Virus record (IMG/VR): IMGVR_UViG_3300046457_000118
Location: 1-64,000 of that record
Reading direction: 5' to 3' (one strand)
Source: a virus
DNA length: 64,000 bases
Shown: piece after piece, positions 15,717-22,809 of the stretch
Layout of the letters: each line of letters begins with the position of its first letter
How positions within the stretch are numbered: the stretch's first letter is position 1
Translations under genes and position numbers: made by a program
The notes under the pieces: generated by a model
Databases searched by the model: none
Seen by the model: the letters and a program-made list of their open reading frames with translations, nothing else
What the model was told of the DNA's origin: nothing

Positions 15717-16376
15717 ATGGCGAAGCCAAAGAAGAATGTGGTAGGCGAAGTGTATGGGCGCTTAACCATCACAGGTGACGCACCTTACCGTACCAAAGAC
15801 CGTCGCGTGTACGTTCAGTGTGAGTGCGGTAATGCCAAGGATGTGCTCTTAGGTGATCTGCGTAGGGGCGATACCGTGTCTTGTGGTTGTTACCTTAAAG
15901 AAGTAATCATGGTACATGGTGACGCCACTACACGCCTGTACAAAATCTTCAAGGGTATGCATAACAGGTGCTGCCTACCATCCACTACTCGCTATGTCGA
16001 GTACGGTGGTAGAGGCATCCGTGTCTGCCCTGAATGGCACGATTATGAAGTGTTCCGGGCATGGGCACTAACGCATGGCTACGAAGATACCTTGAGCATT
16101 GACCGTAAGGACAATGACAAGAATTACGAGCCAGATAACTGTAGGTGGATACCGAAAGGCCATCAACAGCGCAACAAGCGTGTAATAGGTGCCTCATCCC
16201 AATACGTCGGTGTTACCAAGTGCAAACAAACCGGACGCTGGTTAGCCATGATCAAGGTCGATGGCAAACAGAAGAATCTTGGTCGCTATGACACTGAAGC
16301 GGAAGCAGCAAAAGCACGCGATAACTATATCGTGGTGAATGCATTGGAGCATTACATCATGAATAACATACTCTAA
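15717..16376 (+). CDS. HNH/AP2 homing endonuclease, free-standing
   Basis: 219 residues from ATG 15717 (AAGGAA upstream). Three parts: residues 1-65, a zinc-binding-like module with CECGN and SCGCY cysteine pairs; an HNH-type core around 70-155 (MHNRCCLP...YGGRGIRVCPEWHDYEVFRAWAL, IDRKDNDKNYEPDNCRW); and an AP2 DNA-binding domain at 158-210 (YVGVTKCKQTGRWLAMI, LGRYDTEAEAAKARD). It nicks or cuts a cognate site lacking the insert and so spreads itself. It lies exactly between the two subunit genes of the phage RNA polymerase. A second relative is at 29749. Confidence 0.9.
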   Translation: MAKPKKNVVGEVYGRLTITGDAPYRTKDRRVYVQCECGNAKDVLLGDLRRGDTVSCGCYLKEVIMVHGDATTRLYKIFKGMHNRCCLPSTTRYVEYGGRGIRVCPEWHDYEVFRAWALTHGYEDTLSIDRKDNDKNYEPDNCRWIPKGHQQRNKRVIGASSQYVGVTKCKQTGRWLAMIKVDGKQKNLGRYDTEAEAAKARDNYIVVNALEHYIMNNIL

Positions 16377-16392
16377 CTCAAGGAGAAATACC

Positions 16393-17655
16393 ATGAAAAG
16401 CTTCACAGGTTGGGAATACATGCTGATCGACGTGGCCAATAACTATGGTCATGACAAGGAACTGTTCGAGACCCGTATCGATTGGGCTAACAGGCATATG
16501 CATGAACTGGAAGCCATTGCAGGTGCTGCGGATAACTATCCTCAGTACTGCAAGGGTGTGATGGCCATCCGTGCAGCCATGCGTGGTGAAGCCATTGGCC
16601 ATACGGTGGCATTGGATGCCGTGTGTTCTGGCATTCAGATCATGTCGGCACTGACTGGTTGTATTACTGGTGCAACAGCGACTGGATTGGTGGATCCGGA
16701 TCGTAGGGCTGATGCTTATGGGCAATTGCAGGCCATGATGCAGGGTGAACTGGGTATGGCATTCACCGTATCGCGTGGTGATGCCAAGGATGCGATGATG
16801 CCCATGTTCTATGGCAGCAAGAAGAAGCCAGTGGAGATCTTCGGGGAAGGTACCGAAGAACTCAGTGCCTACTACCGTCAGGTGAAGGAACTGGCACCAG
16901 GTGCTTGGGAAGCTCTGCAAACCCTGCTTGCTTCGTGGCAATCACATGCTCTGGTGCATGAATGGAAGCTGCCTGATGGCTTCCATGCCCGTATCAAGGT
17001 CATGACCAAGGTGACGGCTGATGATAGCCGTAGCCGTATCGAGGTGGACGAGTTGGATGGTGCCACCTTCACCTATGAGTACAAGATCAATGAGGCTACC
17101 GAGCGTGGTGTCAGCAATGCAGCCAATGTAATTCACAGTATTGATGCGTGGATCATGCGTAGCATGCACCGTCGCTGTAACTATGACAAAGCCATGGTGG
17201 AAGAAGCATATGGTATGTGTCGTGGTACGCTGTCTGATCGTACTGTATTCGGTACGCAGCGGGTATGTGATGAGACTGACGACAGGATCACCTACTATAT
17301 GCAACAGTACGAGCGCAGTGGCTTGGCTGATGTGGTGATCTTGCCGTACATCGACATGTACAGTGTAGAGAGGTTGAGCAATCAGCATCTGCAAGACCTA
17401 ATCCGCATCATGGATAGCATGCTCAAGCACCCACCCTTCGAGTTGATCACGGTGCACGACGAGTTCAGGTGCTGCCCGAACTACATGAACCATGTGCGTC
17501 AACACTACATCGACATCTTTGCCGAGATCGCGGACAGTGATCTGCTGGGTGACATCCTGTCCCAGATTCATGGTTTCCATGGTCAGGTGCACAAGCTGTC
17601 TGGTCCGGGAGAGTTGTCGGCATTGATCCGGAACAGCAACTACAGCTTGTCTTGA
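16393..17655 (+). CDS. T7-like RNA polymerase subunit 2 (RNAP2), N4 gp16-like
   Basis: 420 residues, AAGGAG upstream. It carries the catalytic core of a T7-type polymerase: motif A Asp75 in VALDAVCSGIQ, motif B Arg128-x3-Lys132-x7-Tyr140-Gly141 (SRGDAKDAMMPMFYG), motif C His355-Asp356 in ITVHDEF. The first 40 residues (WEYMLIDVANNYGHDKELFETRIDW) align with the T7 segment following its KGKPIG. Together with RNAP1 it should form the heterodimeric enzyme that transcribes middle genes. All catalytic residues are present. Confidence 0.92.
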   Translation: MKSFTGWEYMLIDVANNYGHDKELFETRIDWANRHMHELEAIAGAADNYPQYCKGVMAIRAAMRGEAIGHTVALDAVCSGIQIMSALTGCITGATATGLVDPDRRADAYGQLQAMMQGELGMAFTVSRGDAKDAMMPMFYGSKKKPVEIFGEGTEELSAYYRQVKELAPGAWEALQTLLASWQSHALVHEWKLPDGFHARIKVMTKVTADDSRSRIEVDELDGATFTYEYKINEATERGVSNAANVIHSIDAWIMRSMHRRCNYDKAMVEEAYGMCRGTLSDRTVFGTQRVCDETDDRITYYMQQYERSGLADVVILPYIDMYSVERLSNQHLQDLIRIMDSMLKHPPFELITVHDEFRCCPNYMNHVRQHYIDIFAEIADSDLLGDILSQIHGFHGQVHKLSGPGELSALIRNSNYSLS

Positions 17656-17663
17656 TAGCAAAA

Positions 17664-17699
17664 TGGTATTACCCTTCGGGGTAATACCACTTCTTTTTC
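17664..17699 (+). terminator. Strong terminator after RNAP2
   Basis: TGGTATTACCC-TTCG-GGGTAATACCA: perfect 11-bp stem, TTCG loop, then CTTCTTTTT. It ends the RNA polymerase operon. Confidence 0.92.
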
Positions 17700-17713
17700 C
17701 CAAGGAAACCATC

Positions 17714-18034
17714 ATGAACCAAGCACAGATCGATGCATTGGTCCGTCAGCATTTGCCTGATTGGGCCATCAAACGGGCCAATGGACTGGAACTGGGTGCC
17801 CAGTTGCCTACCCGAGATGGCCGCAAGACCGGGAATGCCCACATCGTGGACATCAAGCCAGCCGAACGAGGCCGTATGGGCTTGAGCTACCTGATCCTGA
17901 CAGATGCCGGGAACAGCTTCATCATGAGTGAGCCGGAGGTACTGGCCCAGTACTATCCACCCGAGTTCGTGGGTGATGTGCAGGCCATCATTGGCAAGTT
18001 CTGGCGTCACTCTGAACCATTACTGGTAGCGTAA
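17714..18034 (+). CDS. Conserved-looking small protein, unknown
   Basis: 106 residues from ATG 17714 (CAAGGAA upstream). An upstream in-frame ATG at 17663 lies inside the terminator stem and is rejected. Contains LPDWAIKRANGLELGAQLPTRDGRKTGNAHIV and GLSYLILTDAGNSFIMSEPEVLAQYY, a compact alpha/beta fold with an SH3-like feel. No family recognised. Followed by a cluster of hairpins. Confidence 0.65.
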   Translation: MNQAQIDALVRQHLPDWAIKRANGLELGAQLPTRDGRKTGNAHIVDIKPAERGRMGLSYLILTDAGNSFIMSEPEVLAQYYPPEFVGDVQAIIGKFWRHSEPLLVA

Positions 18035-18040
18035 GACAGG

Positions 18041-18055
18041 GCACGCTCCGCGTGC
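18041..18055 (+). promoter_or_regulatory. Triloop hairpin, TCC loop
   Basis: GCACGC-TCC-GCGTGC: 6-bp perfect stem, 3-base loop. Its inner 5-bp stem is identical to the candidate promoter at 14114 and only the middle loop base differs. It lies 7 bp past a stop codon. Candidate virion-polymerase promoter, or an RNA 3'-end element. Confidence 0.45.
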
Positions 18056-18061
18056 TGGCGT

Positions 18062-18103
18062 GAGAACGTTCTGTCGTTCTCCTTGAGTGGAATCCTTGAT
18101 TCC
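18062..18103 (+). other. Two tandem intergenic hairpins
   Basis: GAGAACG-6-CGTTCTC (18062-18081) and GGAATC-CTT-GATTCC (18089-18103, 6-bp stem, 3-base loop). With the triloop at 18041 and the terminator at 18109 they make four consecutive hairpins in 100 bases. Confidence 0.6.
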
Positions 18104-18108
18104 TTTGG

Positions 18109-18141
18109 GAGTGGTCCTTGACTGGTCCACTCTCTTTTTTT
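18109..18141 (+). terminator. Terminator with long T-run
   Basis: GAGTGG...CCACTC with a 12-base loop followed by TCTTTTTTT. Last of a four-hairpin cluster. Confidence 0.7.
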
Positions 18142-18188
18142 ATCCCTCGACTGTTGGCCTGACTAAGACAGTCATTAAGGAACTGTCC

Positions 18189-18497
18189 ATGCTACTCAAA
18201 TCCATACTAAACAAAGTGATTCGTTATGTAAGCGAACACCCGACCGACGAAGGATGCATTCGTATCCGTCAGTGCGTACAGCAGAGTAATCGAACGTTGG
18301 ACGAGTTTATTTATGCGCTCGATATGCGTGAGATTGGGCTGCTACGTGATCTGGTGCCATTGGCATTCCCACGTCACCTAAGACCACCAGTCGAGTTGGT
18401 TCTGTTCCAGAACAACTTGGGTGCATGGCGTTTGGACCCTAAGCTGAAGGAGACAGTCAATAGTGATGACTCCCTTACAACTATGAGAAGTCAGTGA
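18189..18497 (+). CDS. Small protein, unknown
   Basis: 102 residues from ATG 18189, with AAGGA seven bases upstream. The longer frame from 18087 would begin inside the hairpin cluster. Helical N-terminus (LLKSILNKVIRYVSEH), Arg/Leu-rich centre. No motif recognised. Its stop is followed by overlapping hairpins (18495-18507, 18535-18552). Confidence 0.6.
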   Translation: MLLKSILNKVIRYVSEHPTDEGCIRIRQCVQQSNRTLDEFIYALDMREIGLLRDLVPLAFPRHLRPPVELVLFQNNLGAWRLDPKLKETVNSDDSLTTMRSQ

Positions 18498-18586
18498 GAA
18501 CTTCTCATTAAACCCATACCGATAAACTAAAAGTCAGAATTTTTGAATTCTGGCGATAGAAACCCGATACCCTAACGAGTACCCAC

Positions 18587-18826
18587 ATGACCCCATCCGA
18601 TACCCCTATTGACCCATGCTCACCCGAAGGGGTGAAGCAGGCCGGCCTCCGTCCGGTGCGCTTGGGGCTGTTCCCTTCACTGGACAGCCTCGACGCCGTG
18701 ATTGATCTGGGCCTGTCCCAGTTACCGATCACCAACCCCAATCAACTGGTAGGCCTCCTGATGACCTACCACAACAGTCTCGTGCAAGTCATCGAGAAGG
18801 AACAGGAACATGAAGCGCCTGCTTGA
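18587..18826 (+). CDS. Small protein, unknown
   Basis: 79 residues. Weak ribosome site (AACGAG). Pro-rich N-terminus, then LGLFPSLDSLDAVIDLGLSQLPITNPNQLVGLLMTYHNSLV, helical. It overlaps the next gene by 17 bases, suggesting coupling. The preceding 90 bases hold a CAGAATT-TTTG-AATTCTG hairpin but no clear promoter. Confidence 0.5.
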   Translation: MTPSDTPIDPCSPEGVKQAGLRPVRLGLFPSLDSLDAVIDLGLSQLPITNPNQLVGLLMTYHNSLVQVIEKEQEHEAPA

Positions 18827-19082
18827 TCTGAACGCATTCGATGTGCTGTCTCAGATAACCACTGTCCACCATGGATTGTTATCTGTTGAACAACACATGC
18901 GTTACCTGATGTTCATGCAAGCGATTGCGGAGATGTCAGAAGCGCATGGATGGCGCAGTAAGAAAGTCATTGATCAGCTTGATCCACTTATCTTGGAGCA
19001 TAGTGGTGAAGCTGAAATCGACTACAGCTTGTTGAGTAGATATGCACGTCTCGCTGACCTTACATTCAACCTTCTACATTAA
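18810..19082 (+). CDS. Small helical protein, unknown
   Basis: 90 residues, AAGGAACAGGA upstream, inside the end of the previous gene. All-helical pattern (LLSVEQHMRYLMFMQAIAEMSEAHG and ARLADLTFNLL). Unknown. It is part of the gene string leading to the AAA ATPase. Confidence 0.6.
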   Translation: MKRLLDLNAFDVLSQITTVHHGLLSVEQHMRYLMFMQAIAEMSEAHGWRSKKVIDQLDPLILEHSGEAEIDYSLLSRYARLADLTFNLLH

Positions 19083-19091
19083 GGAACGAGT

Positions 19092-19250
19092 ATGAACAAG
19101 AAGCTGCTCGACCTGATCAAACAGAAGTTCATTGAACGTTTACAAGCCAAGACTGGCTGGGGACGCAATGATGTCATCAACGAATACCAAGACGCTGTGA
19201 ATGAATCTCTGCTGGAACTGATGGACCAGCAATCCAAACCAACTGAATAG
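19092..19250 (+). CDS. Small charged protein, unknown
   Basis: 52 residues, ATG 19092 with AAGGAACGAG upstream. Begins MNKKLLDLIKQKFIERLQAK; a single long amphipathic helix pair. Directly precedes the AAA ATPase (8 bp gap). Could be a cofactor peptide. Function unknown. Confidence 0.55.
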   Translation: MNKKLLDLIKQKFIERLQAKTGWGRNDVINEYQDAVNESLLELMDQQSKPTE

Positions 19251-19258
19251 GACACAAC

Positions 19259-20305
19259 ATGACCTTGACCGTCAATATTGCAACCGCCAAGCGCATGGCC
19301 CTCAAGGGTCTGCTGGCTGGCTTGGTACCGATGCTGTGGGGACCGCCTGCCATCGGCAAGAGTGCGATCACGCACCAGATCGCCCAAGAGAACAAGCTGT
19401 TCCTGATCGATGAGCGCCTGTCGGACTGTGATCCCACGGACTTGAAGGGCTACCCTTCGGTCAACGACAAGACCGGCAAGGGCTTCTACAGGCCCATGGA
19501 GACCTTCCCGCTCGAAGGTGACCCGTTACCCTTCATCGCAGGCACGAAGCATCCCTACGAGGGCTGGCTGCTGTTCCTCGACGAACTGACCAATGCCGAC
19601 GATGACGTACGCAAGGCTGCATACAAGCTGATCCTCGACCGCAAGGTGGGCCAGCGTAACCTGCACCCGAACGTGGCCATCGTCTGTGCCGGTAACGGTA
19701 TCGAGCACGGTGCCATGGCCAACGAACTGGGCACGGCCATGCAGTCGCGTCTACTGCACATCGACATCGAACTGGACTTCAAGACGTGGATGTCGTGGGC
19801 CATCGAGAACCAGATCGACCAGCGCATCCGTGACTATCTGAACTTCACCCGTGGCGAGAAGCTCTACACCTTCAAGCCAGATCACACCGACAAGACCTTC
19901 GCGTCGCCCCGTACCTGGGAATTCGCAGACAAGTACATCAAGGTCCATGGCTTCGATGACCAGGACATCTACCCGTCGCTGGCAGGCGTGGTCAGTCCCG
20001 GTGTGGCCGCAGAGTTCATGCAGTTCTGCACCGTCTACAGTACACTGCCGAAGATCGACACGATCCTGCAAGGTCCGGACTGGGCACCTGTTCCCGATGG
20101 CTTGTCTTCGATCTTCGCCCTGTGCGGCAATCTGGCTGCGGCCATGAATACGAGTAACGCGGACAAGCTGATGGCTTACATCAAGCGCCTGCCCCCCGAG
20201 TTCATGATCGTCACCATGATCGATGCCATCAAGCGTGACCAGACGCTCAAGCAGAACAGCCAGATTCGCTCGTGGGCCATGCAGAACGGCCACGAGTTGT
20301 TCTGA
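19259..20305 (+). CDS. MoxR-type AAA+ ATPase, N4 gp24-like
   Basis: 348 residues. Walker A GPPAIGKS (28-35), Walker B LLFLDE (104-109), a sensor-1 Asn in IVCAGNG (about 145), and a MQSRLLHIDI segment that supplies the arginine finger region. The layout (short N-terminus, AAA core, helical lid) fits MoxR-type ATPases, which work with VWA-domain partners. A metallopeptidase/VWA gene lies 2.5 kb downstream, the same pairing as N4 gp24/gp25. The pair's role in N4-type infection is not established to my knowledge. Codon use is more G/C-rich at third positions than in the genes before it. Confidence 0.85.
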   Translation: MTLTVNIATAKRMALKGLLAGLVPMLWGPPAIGKSAITHQIAQENKLFLIDERLSDCDPTDLKGYPSVNDKTGKGFYRPMETFPLEGDPLPFIAGTKHPYEGWLLFLDELTNADDDVRKAAYKLILDRKVGQRNLHPNVAIVCAGNGIEHGAMANELGTAMQSRLLHIDIELDFKTWMSWAIENQIDQRIRDYLNFTRGEKLYTFKPDHTDKTFASPRTWEFADKYIKVHGFDDQDIYPSLAGVVSPGVAAEFMQFCTVYSTLPKIDTILQGPDWAPVPDGLSSIFALCGNLAAAMNTSNADKLMAYIKRLPPEFMIVTMIDAIKRDQTLKQNSQIRSWAMQNGHELF

Positions 20306-20311
20306 CACGAC

Positions 20312-20359
20312 GCGACGTATCCTCCCATACGTCGCCGGGAGATGGGCAGCGCATCTCCC
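20312..20359 (+). other. Two strong tandem hairpins between genes
   Basis: GCGACGTAT-6-ATACGTCGC (20312-20335, 9-bp perfect stem, loop CCTCCC) and GGGAGATG-7-CATCTCCC (20337-20359, 8-bp perfect stem). Neither has a T-run. Probably RNA processing or stability elements separating the ATPase message from downstream genes, or a composite terminator. Confidence 0.6.
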
Positions 20360-20381
20360 ACCAACCTCACAAGGAAACCTT

Positions 20382-20759
20382 ATGGCCAAGAAGACGCCAG
20401 TACTTATTGTGGAAGAACCGAAGCCATGGTCACTGACACAGGCAGACATCGATTCCATCACCGATGCTGAGTATGCGCGTGGCACAACCCGGTTGCTGCC
20501 CCCTGTCGATGACATCCCTGATGTGTACTTCGGTCCATTCAAGGGCTATGGTGCAGGCAATGTGTACTTCCGTATTGCAGATGCCATGTACGTGGGAGAG
20601 GAACCTCCCATGGGTGATATCGAATTTAAGGAAGGCTTTACCGGTGAAGGTGTGGAGCGTCTGTTGACCGCACACCTGCGTTCGGTAGAGCCTGAACATC
20701 AACACAAGATGGCAGGCATGGCTTACATGATCGCCACCATCATGACCATCACGGAGTAG
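20382..20759 (+). CDS. Unknown protein
   Basis: 125 residues from ATG 20382 (CAAGGAAA upstream). Contains SLTQADIDSITDAEYARGTTRLLP and YFGPFKGYGAGNVYFRIADAMYVGEEPPMGDIEFKEGF, rich in Gly/Tyr, then a helical C-terminus ending MAYMIATIMTI. No recognised domain. Last gene before a compositionally different block. Confidence 0.6.
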   Translation: MAKKTPVLIVEEPKPWSLTQADIDSITDAEYARGTTRLLPPVDDIPDVYFGPFKGYGAGNVYFRIADAMYVGEEPPMGDIEFKEGFTGEGVERLLTAHLRSVEPEHQHKMAGMAYMIATIMTITE

Positions 20760-20761
20760 AC

Positions 20762-21814
20762 ATGAACAAGGATACACAGCCGACCGGCGATCTGACGGAT
20801 GAGCGAATCAAAGAAGCTGCGCGAGAGGGCGAACGCCGAGGCCGCGCCGTTATCGACAACCACCTGCAAATGATGGAAACGAACCGGCACTACCGCGAGC
20901 GCATTTTTAACGCCATCGTTGAGCACGACGCCAAAGAAGGACTGCACAGGTTCGTCCACCTCGCGGGCCACTCACAGGCAACCAAGGCGCAAGCAGTGCC
21001 GGAAGGCTTCGCACTGGTGCCAATTGAGCCGACGCAAGAGATGTTCGCTGCTGCACGCACATCGACACCTGGAAGCAACACGGAAAAGCTGCTGATGGCC
21101 AACTACTGGCGGAACATGCTTGCCGCCGCTCCTACCGCACAGGAAGTCACCCAGCAGGCAGCGCCGGACCTGCACATGATTCAACTGCGCCTTAAGCAGA
21201 TTCTGAATCCAGCACTGGGCCAGCTTTCTGCTCAATGGATGGCTGCTGATGCGCTTTATTACCTGACCAAAGACGATAGTTTTGCAGATATTGCGGACAG
21301 TCTAATGACTCAGCAGGCAGCGAAGGCCGAGACAGCCGAGCAGGCGAAGCCTGAATTGACGGTATGGGAAAGCGCGATGCCCGAGTCGAACGGCAAGTCG
21401 AACTTCACCGCCGTCCTGCACCGCAAAGACAGCAAAGGGTTCGATCTGTTCACCGATGGCTTCCAGTTCGCACGCTCCGAGTATCCCGACCGGGTGCGCT
21501 ACGAGGCCGACTTCATGCGTTGGCTGATTGGCGAGCGCGCCGAGCGGCCGGAACTGTGGGACGACTGCTACGACATGGACAAGCACAGCGGTTATGTCGC
21601 CCCTACTACCAGCACCGTGAGCGCGTCAGATGAAAAAGCCGTTTCAGATGTGTTGATCGATGCAGCACTTGAGGCAGCGGCGCAACTCTGCGACCGCTTC
21701 GCTGACCGTGACATGCACCCAGCAGAGTGCGCAGGTGCAATCAGGATGATGAAGCGCACCCGCACCGCAGCTCAAGCTGCTGCCGATGCAGAGAAAGGAC
21801 AGCACAATGGATAA
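20762..21814 (+). CDS. Phage accessory protein, probably acquired
   Basis: 350 residues. The segment VPEGFALVPIEPTQEMFAAA (about 79-98) followed by YWRNMLAAAPTA is a hallmark of a broad family of temperate-phage and prophage proteins of proteobacteria. The second half has a different segment (SKGFDLFTDGFQFARSEYPDRVRYE, FMRWLIGERAERPE), so the gene looks like a fusion of two modules around residue 190. GC-rich, GCG/CGC-heavy codons set it apart from flanking genes. Function is unknown for the family. It is a sign of transfer from a non-N4 phage or host. Confidence 0.65.
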   Translation: MNKDTQPTGDLTDERIKEAAREGERRGRAVIDNHLQMMETNRHYRERIFNAIVEHDAKEGLHRFVHLAGHSQATKAQAVPEGFALVPIEPTQEMFAAARTSTPGSNTEKLLMANYWRNMLAAAPTAQEVTQQAAPDLHMIQLRLKQILNPALGQLSAQWMAADALYYLTKDDSFADIADSLMTQQAAKAETAEQAKPELTVWESAMPESNGKSNFTAVLHRKDSKGFDLFTDGFQFARSEYPDRVRYEADFMRWLIGERAERPELWDDCYDMDKHSGYVAPTTSTVSASDEKAVSDVLIDAALEAAAQLCDRFADRDMHPAECAGAIRMMKRTRTAAQAAADAEKGQHNG

Positions 21815-22010
21815 CCAGAATATGCCGCGCGTAACCGAGCAGGTGGATGAGCGGGACGCGGCGCGCTATCGCTGGCTCATGGACAATCAGTGGTGCGTCG
21901 AATGGAATGACTCGTTCTACGACCGATCCTCGCACGGCCCCAACTGGACCGCTACAAATGCAATCGACGCAGCAATTGCCGCCAGCGCGGCACAGGAGAA
22001 GAAGCCATGA
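21807..22010 (+). CDS. Small DAARYRWL-type phage protein
   Basis: 67 residues from ATG 21807 (AAAGGACAG upstream), overlapping the previous gene by 8 bases. Contains RDAARYRWLMDNQ (about 14-26) and ends DAAIAASAAQEKKP, the signature of a short protein family frequent in temperate phages of beta- and gammaproteobacteria. Belongs to the same transferred-looking block. Function unknown. Confidence 0.7.
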   Translation: MDNQNMPRVTEQVDERDAARYRWLMDNQWCVEWNDSFYDRSSHGPNWTATNAIDAAIAASAAQEKKP

Positions 22011-22198
22011 AACTGATAGCAGCCTGTGCCGTGCTGTTACTGGGTGTTGCCATTCCTATCGTCTACCACGACCACATCACTTCCAGCACTGTTGCCAAGG
22101 TACGTGCCTGTGCATCTCGTGGTGGCAGGGTGCAGACTGACTTCCATCCCCACCAATGCATCGGTGCGAAAGGAGCAAACAGTGAGAAGAATGACTGA
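22007..22198 (+). CDS. Small exported or membrane-anchored protein
   Basis: 63 residues. Overlaps the previous stop (ATGA). Residues 1-20 form a signal-anchor-like segment (MKLIAACAVLLLGVAIPIVY). The rest is polar with two Cys (RACASRGGR, HQCIG). No lipobox at the usual place. Unknown. Confidence 0.6.
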   Translation: MKLIAACAVLLLGVAIPIVYHDHITSSTVAKVRACASRGGRVQTDFHPHQCIGAKGANSEKND

Positions 22199-22373
22199 AC
22201 GCCGCAAGGGACCAACATGGTTCTGGATGCTGGTCGGCTGGGTATTCACGGGTGACCGTCGCTCTGGCATGGATCGACGCGAGACTGACATCGAGTGCCT
22301 GCAATACGGTTGCAAGGGACCGTGCAACCAAGGCGACCGTACCTGCAAAGGCAAACCAATCAAGAGGGAGTAA
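22182..22373 (+). CDS. Small Cys/Arg-rich protein, GTG start
   Basis: 63 residues if started at GTG 22182, which has AAGGAG seven bases upstream. The ATG at 22191 is too far from it. Contains ERRKGPTWFWMLVGWVFTGDRRSGMDRRE and a C-terminal cluster CLQYGCKGPCNQGDRTCKG with four Cys, possibly zinc-binding. Overlaps the previous gene by 17 bases. Unknown. Confidence 0.55.
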   Translation: MRRMTERRKGPTWFWMLVGWVFTGDRRSGMDRRETDIECLQYGCKGPCNQGDRTCKGKPIKRE

Positions 22374-22375
22374 CC

Positions 22376-22714
22376 ATGGACAAGTTGAAGTACAATCCGA
22401 ACCGTCCCTTCATCTACACCTACTACGGCCCTTCACAGGGCCGTGGTCGCAAGAAGCCTGTCGTCATGCGCTACCGAGGCAGCAACATCGGAGAGATCGC
22501 TGCCAACATGGTGCGCTGGATGACCCGCAAAGCCAAGGGTGCTGCCGTGGTCGGTGAAGTGCATGACGAAGAGTATGGTGAGTTGCTGCTGGTGGCCACC
22601 TACTTCCCCGGTGAGAAGTTCCAGATCGTCTTCGAGCAAGACACCACCAAGAGGGTGTATGTCACCCGCTTAGACGACGCCGATCTGAAACTACTCGATC
22701 CCATCAAACCATAA
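22376..22714 (+). CDS. Unknown protein
   Basis: 112 residues, ATG 22376, GGGAG upstream. Basic N-terminal part (YYGPSQGRGRKKPVVMRYRGSN), then alternating hydrophobics (GAAVVGEVHDEEYGELLLVATYFPGEKFQIVFEQD) suggesting a small beta-barrel. Could bind nucleic acid. No family recognised. Followed by a weak terminator. Confidence 0.6.
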   Translation: MDKLKYNPNRPFIYTYYGPSQGRGRKKPVVMRYRGSNIGEIAANMVRWMTRKAKGAAVVGEVHDEEYGELLLVATYFPGEKFQIVFEQDTTKRVYVTRLDDADLKLLDPIKP

Positions 22715-22718
22715 CAAC

Positions 22719-22742
22719 AGGCTCATCGACAGGTGAGCTTTT
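22719..22742 (+). terminator. Weak terminator
   Basis: GCTCA-8-TGAGC followed by TTTT, 6 bp past the stop. Confidence 0.5.
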
Positions 22743-22762
22743 CACATTCCTCATTGGACACA

Positions 22763-22780
22763 GGCGACGCTCCGCTCGCC
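22763..22780 (+). promoter_or_regulatory. Bulged hairpin with TCC triloop
   Basis: GGCGA-(C)-GC-TCC-GC-TCGCC: a 7-bp stem with a single bulged C and a TCC loop, 30 bp upstream of the VWA gene. It shares the TCC triloop with the hairpins at 13631, 18047, 50718 and 54404. Confidence 0.4.
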
Positions 22781-22809
22781 GTCTTGGAACCGTCAACCTG
22801 AAAGCTCCC

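Noticed and set aside
14780-17655. RNA polymerase gene broken by the endonuclease
   Set aside because: N4-type phages normally encode this enzyme as two proteins and both halves have complete ends with ribosome sites, so it is not a pseudogene.
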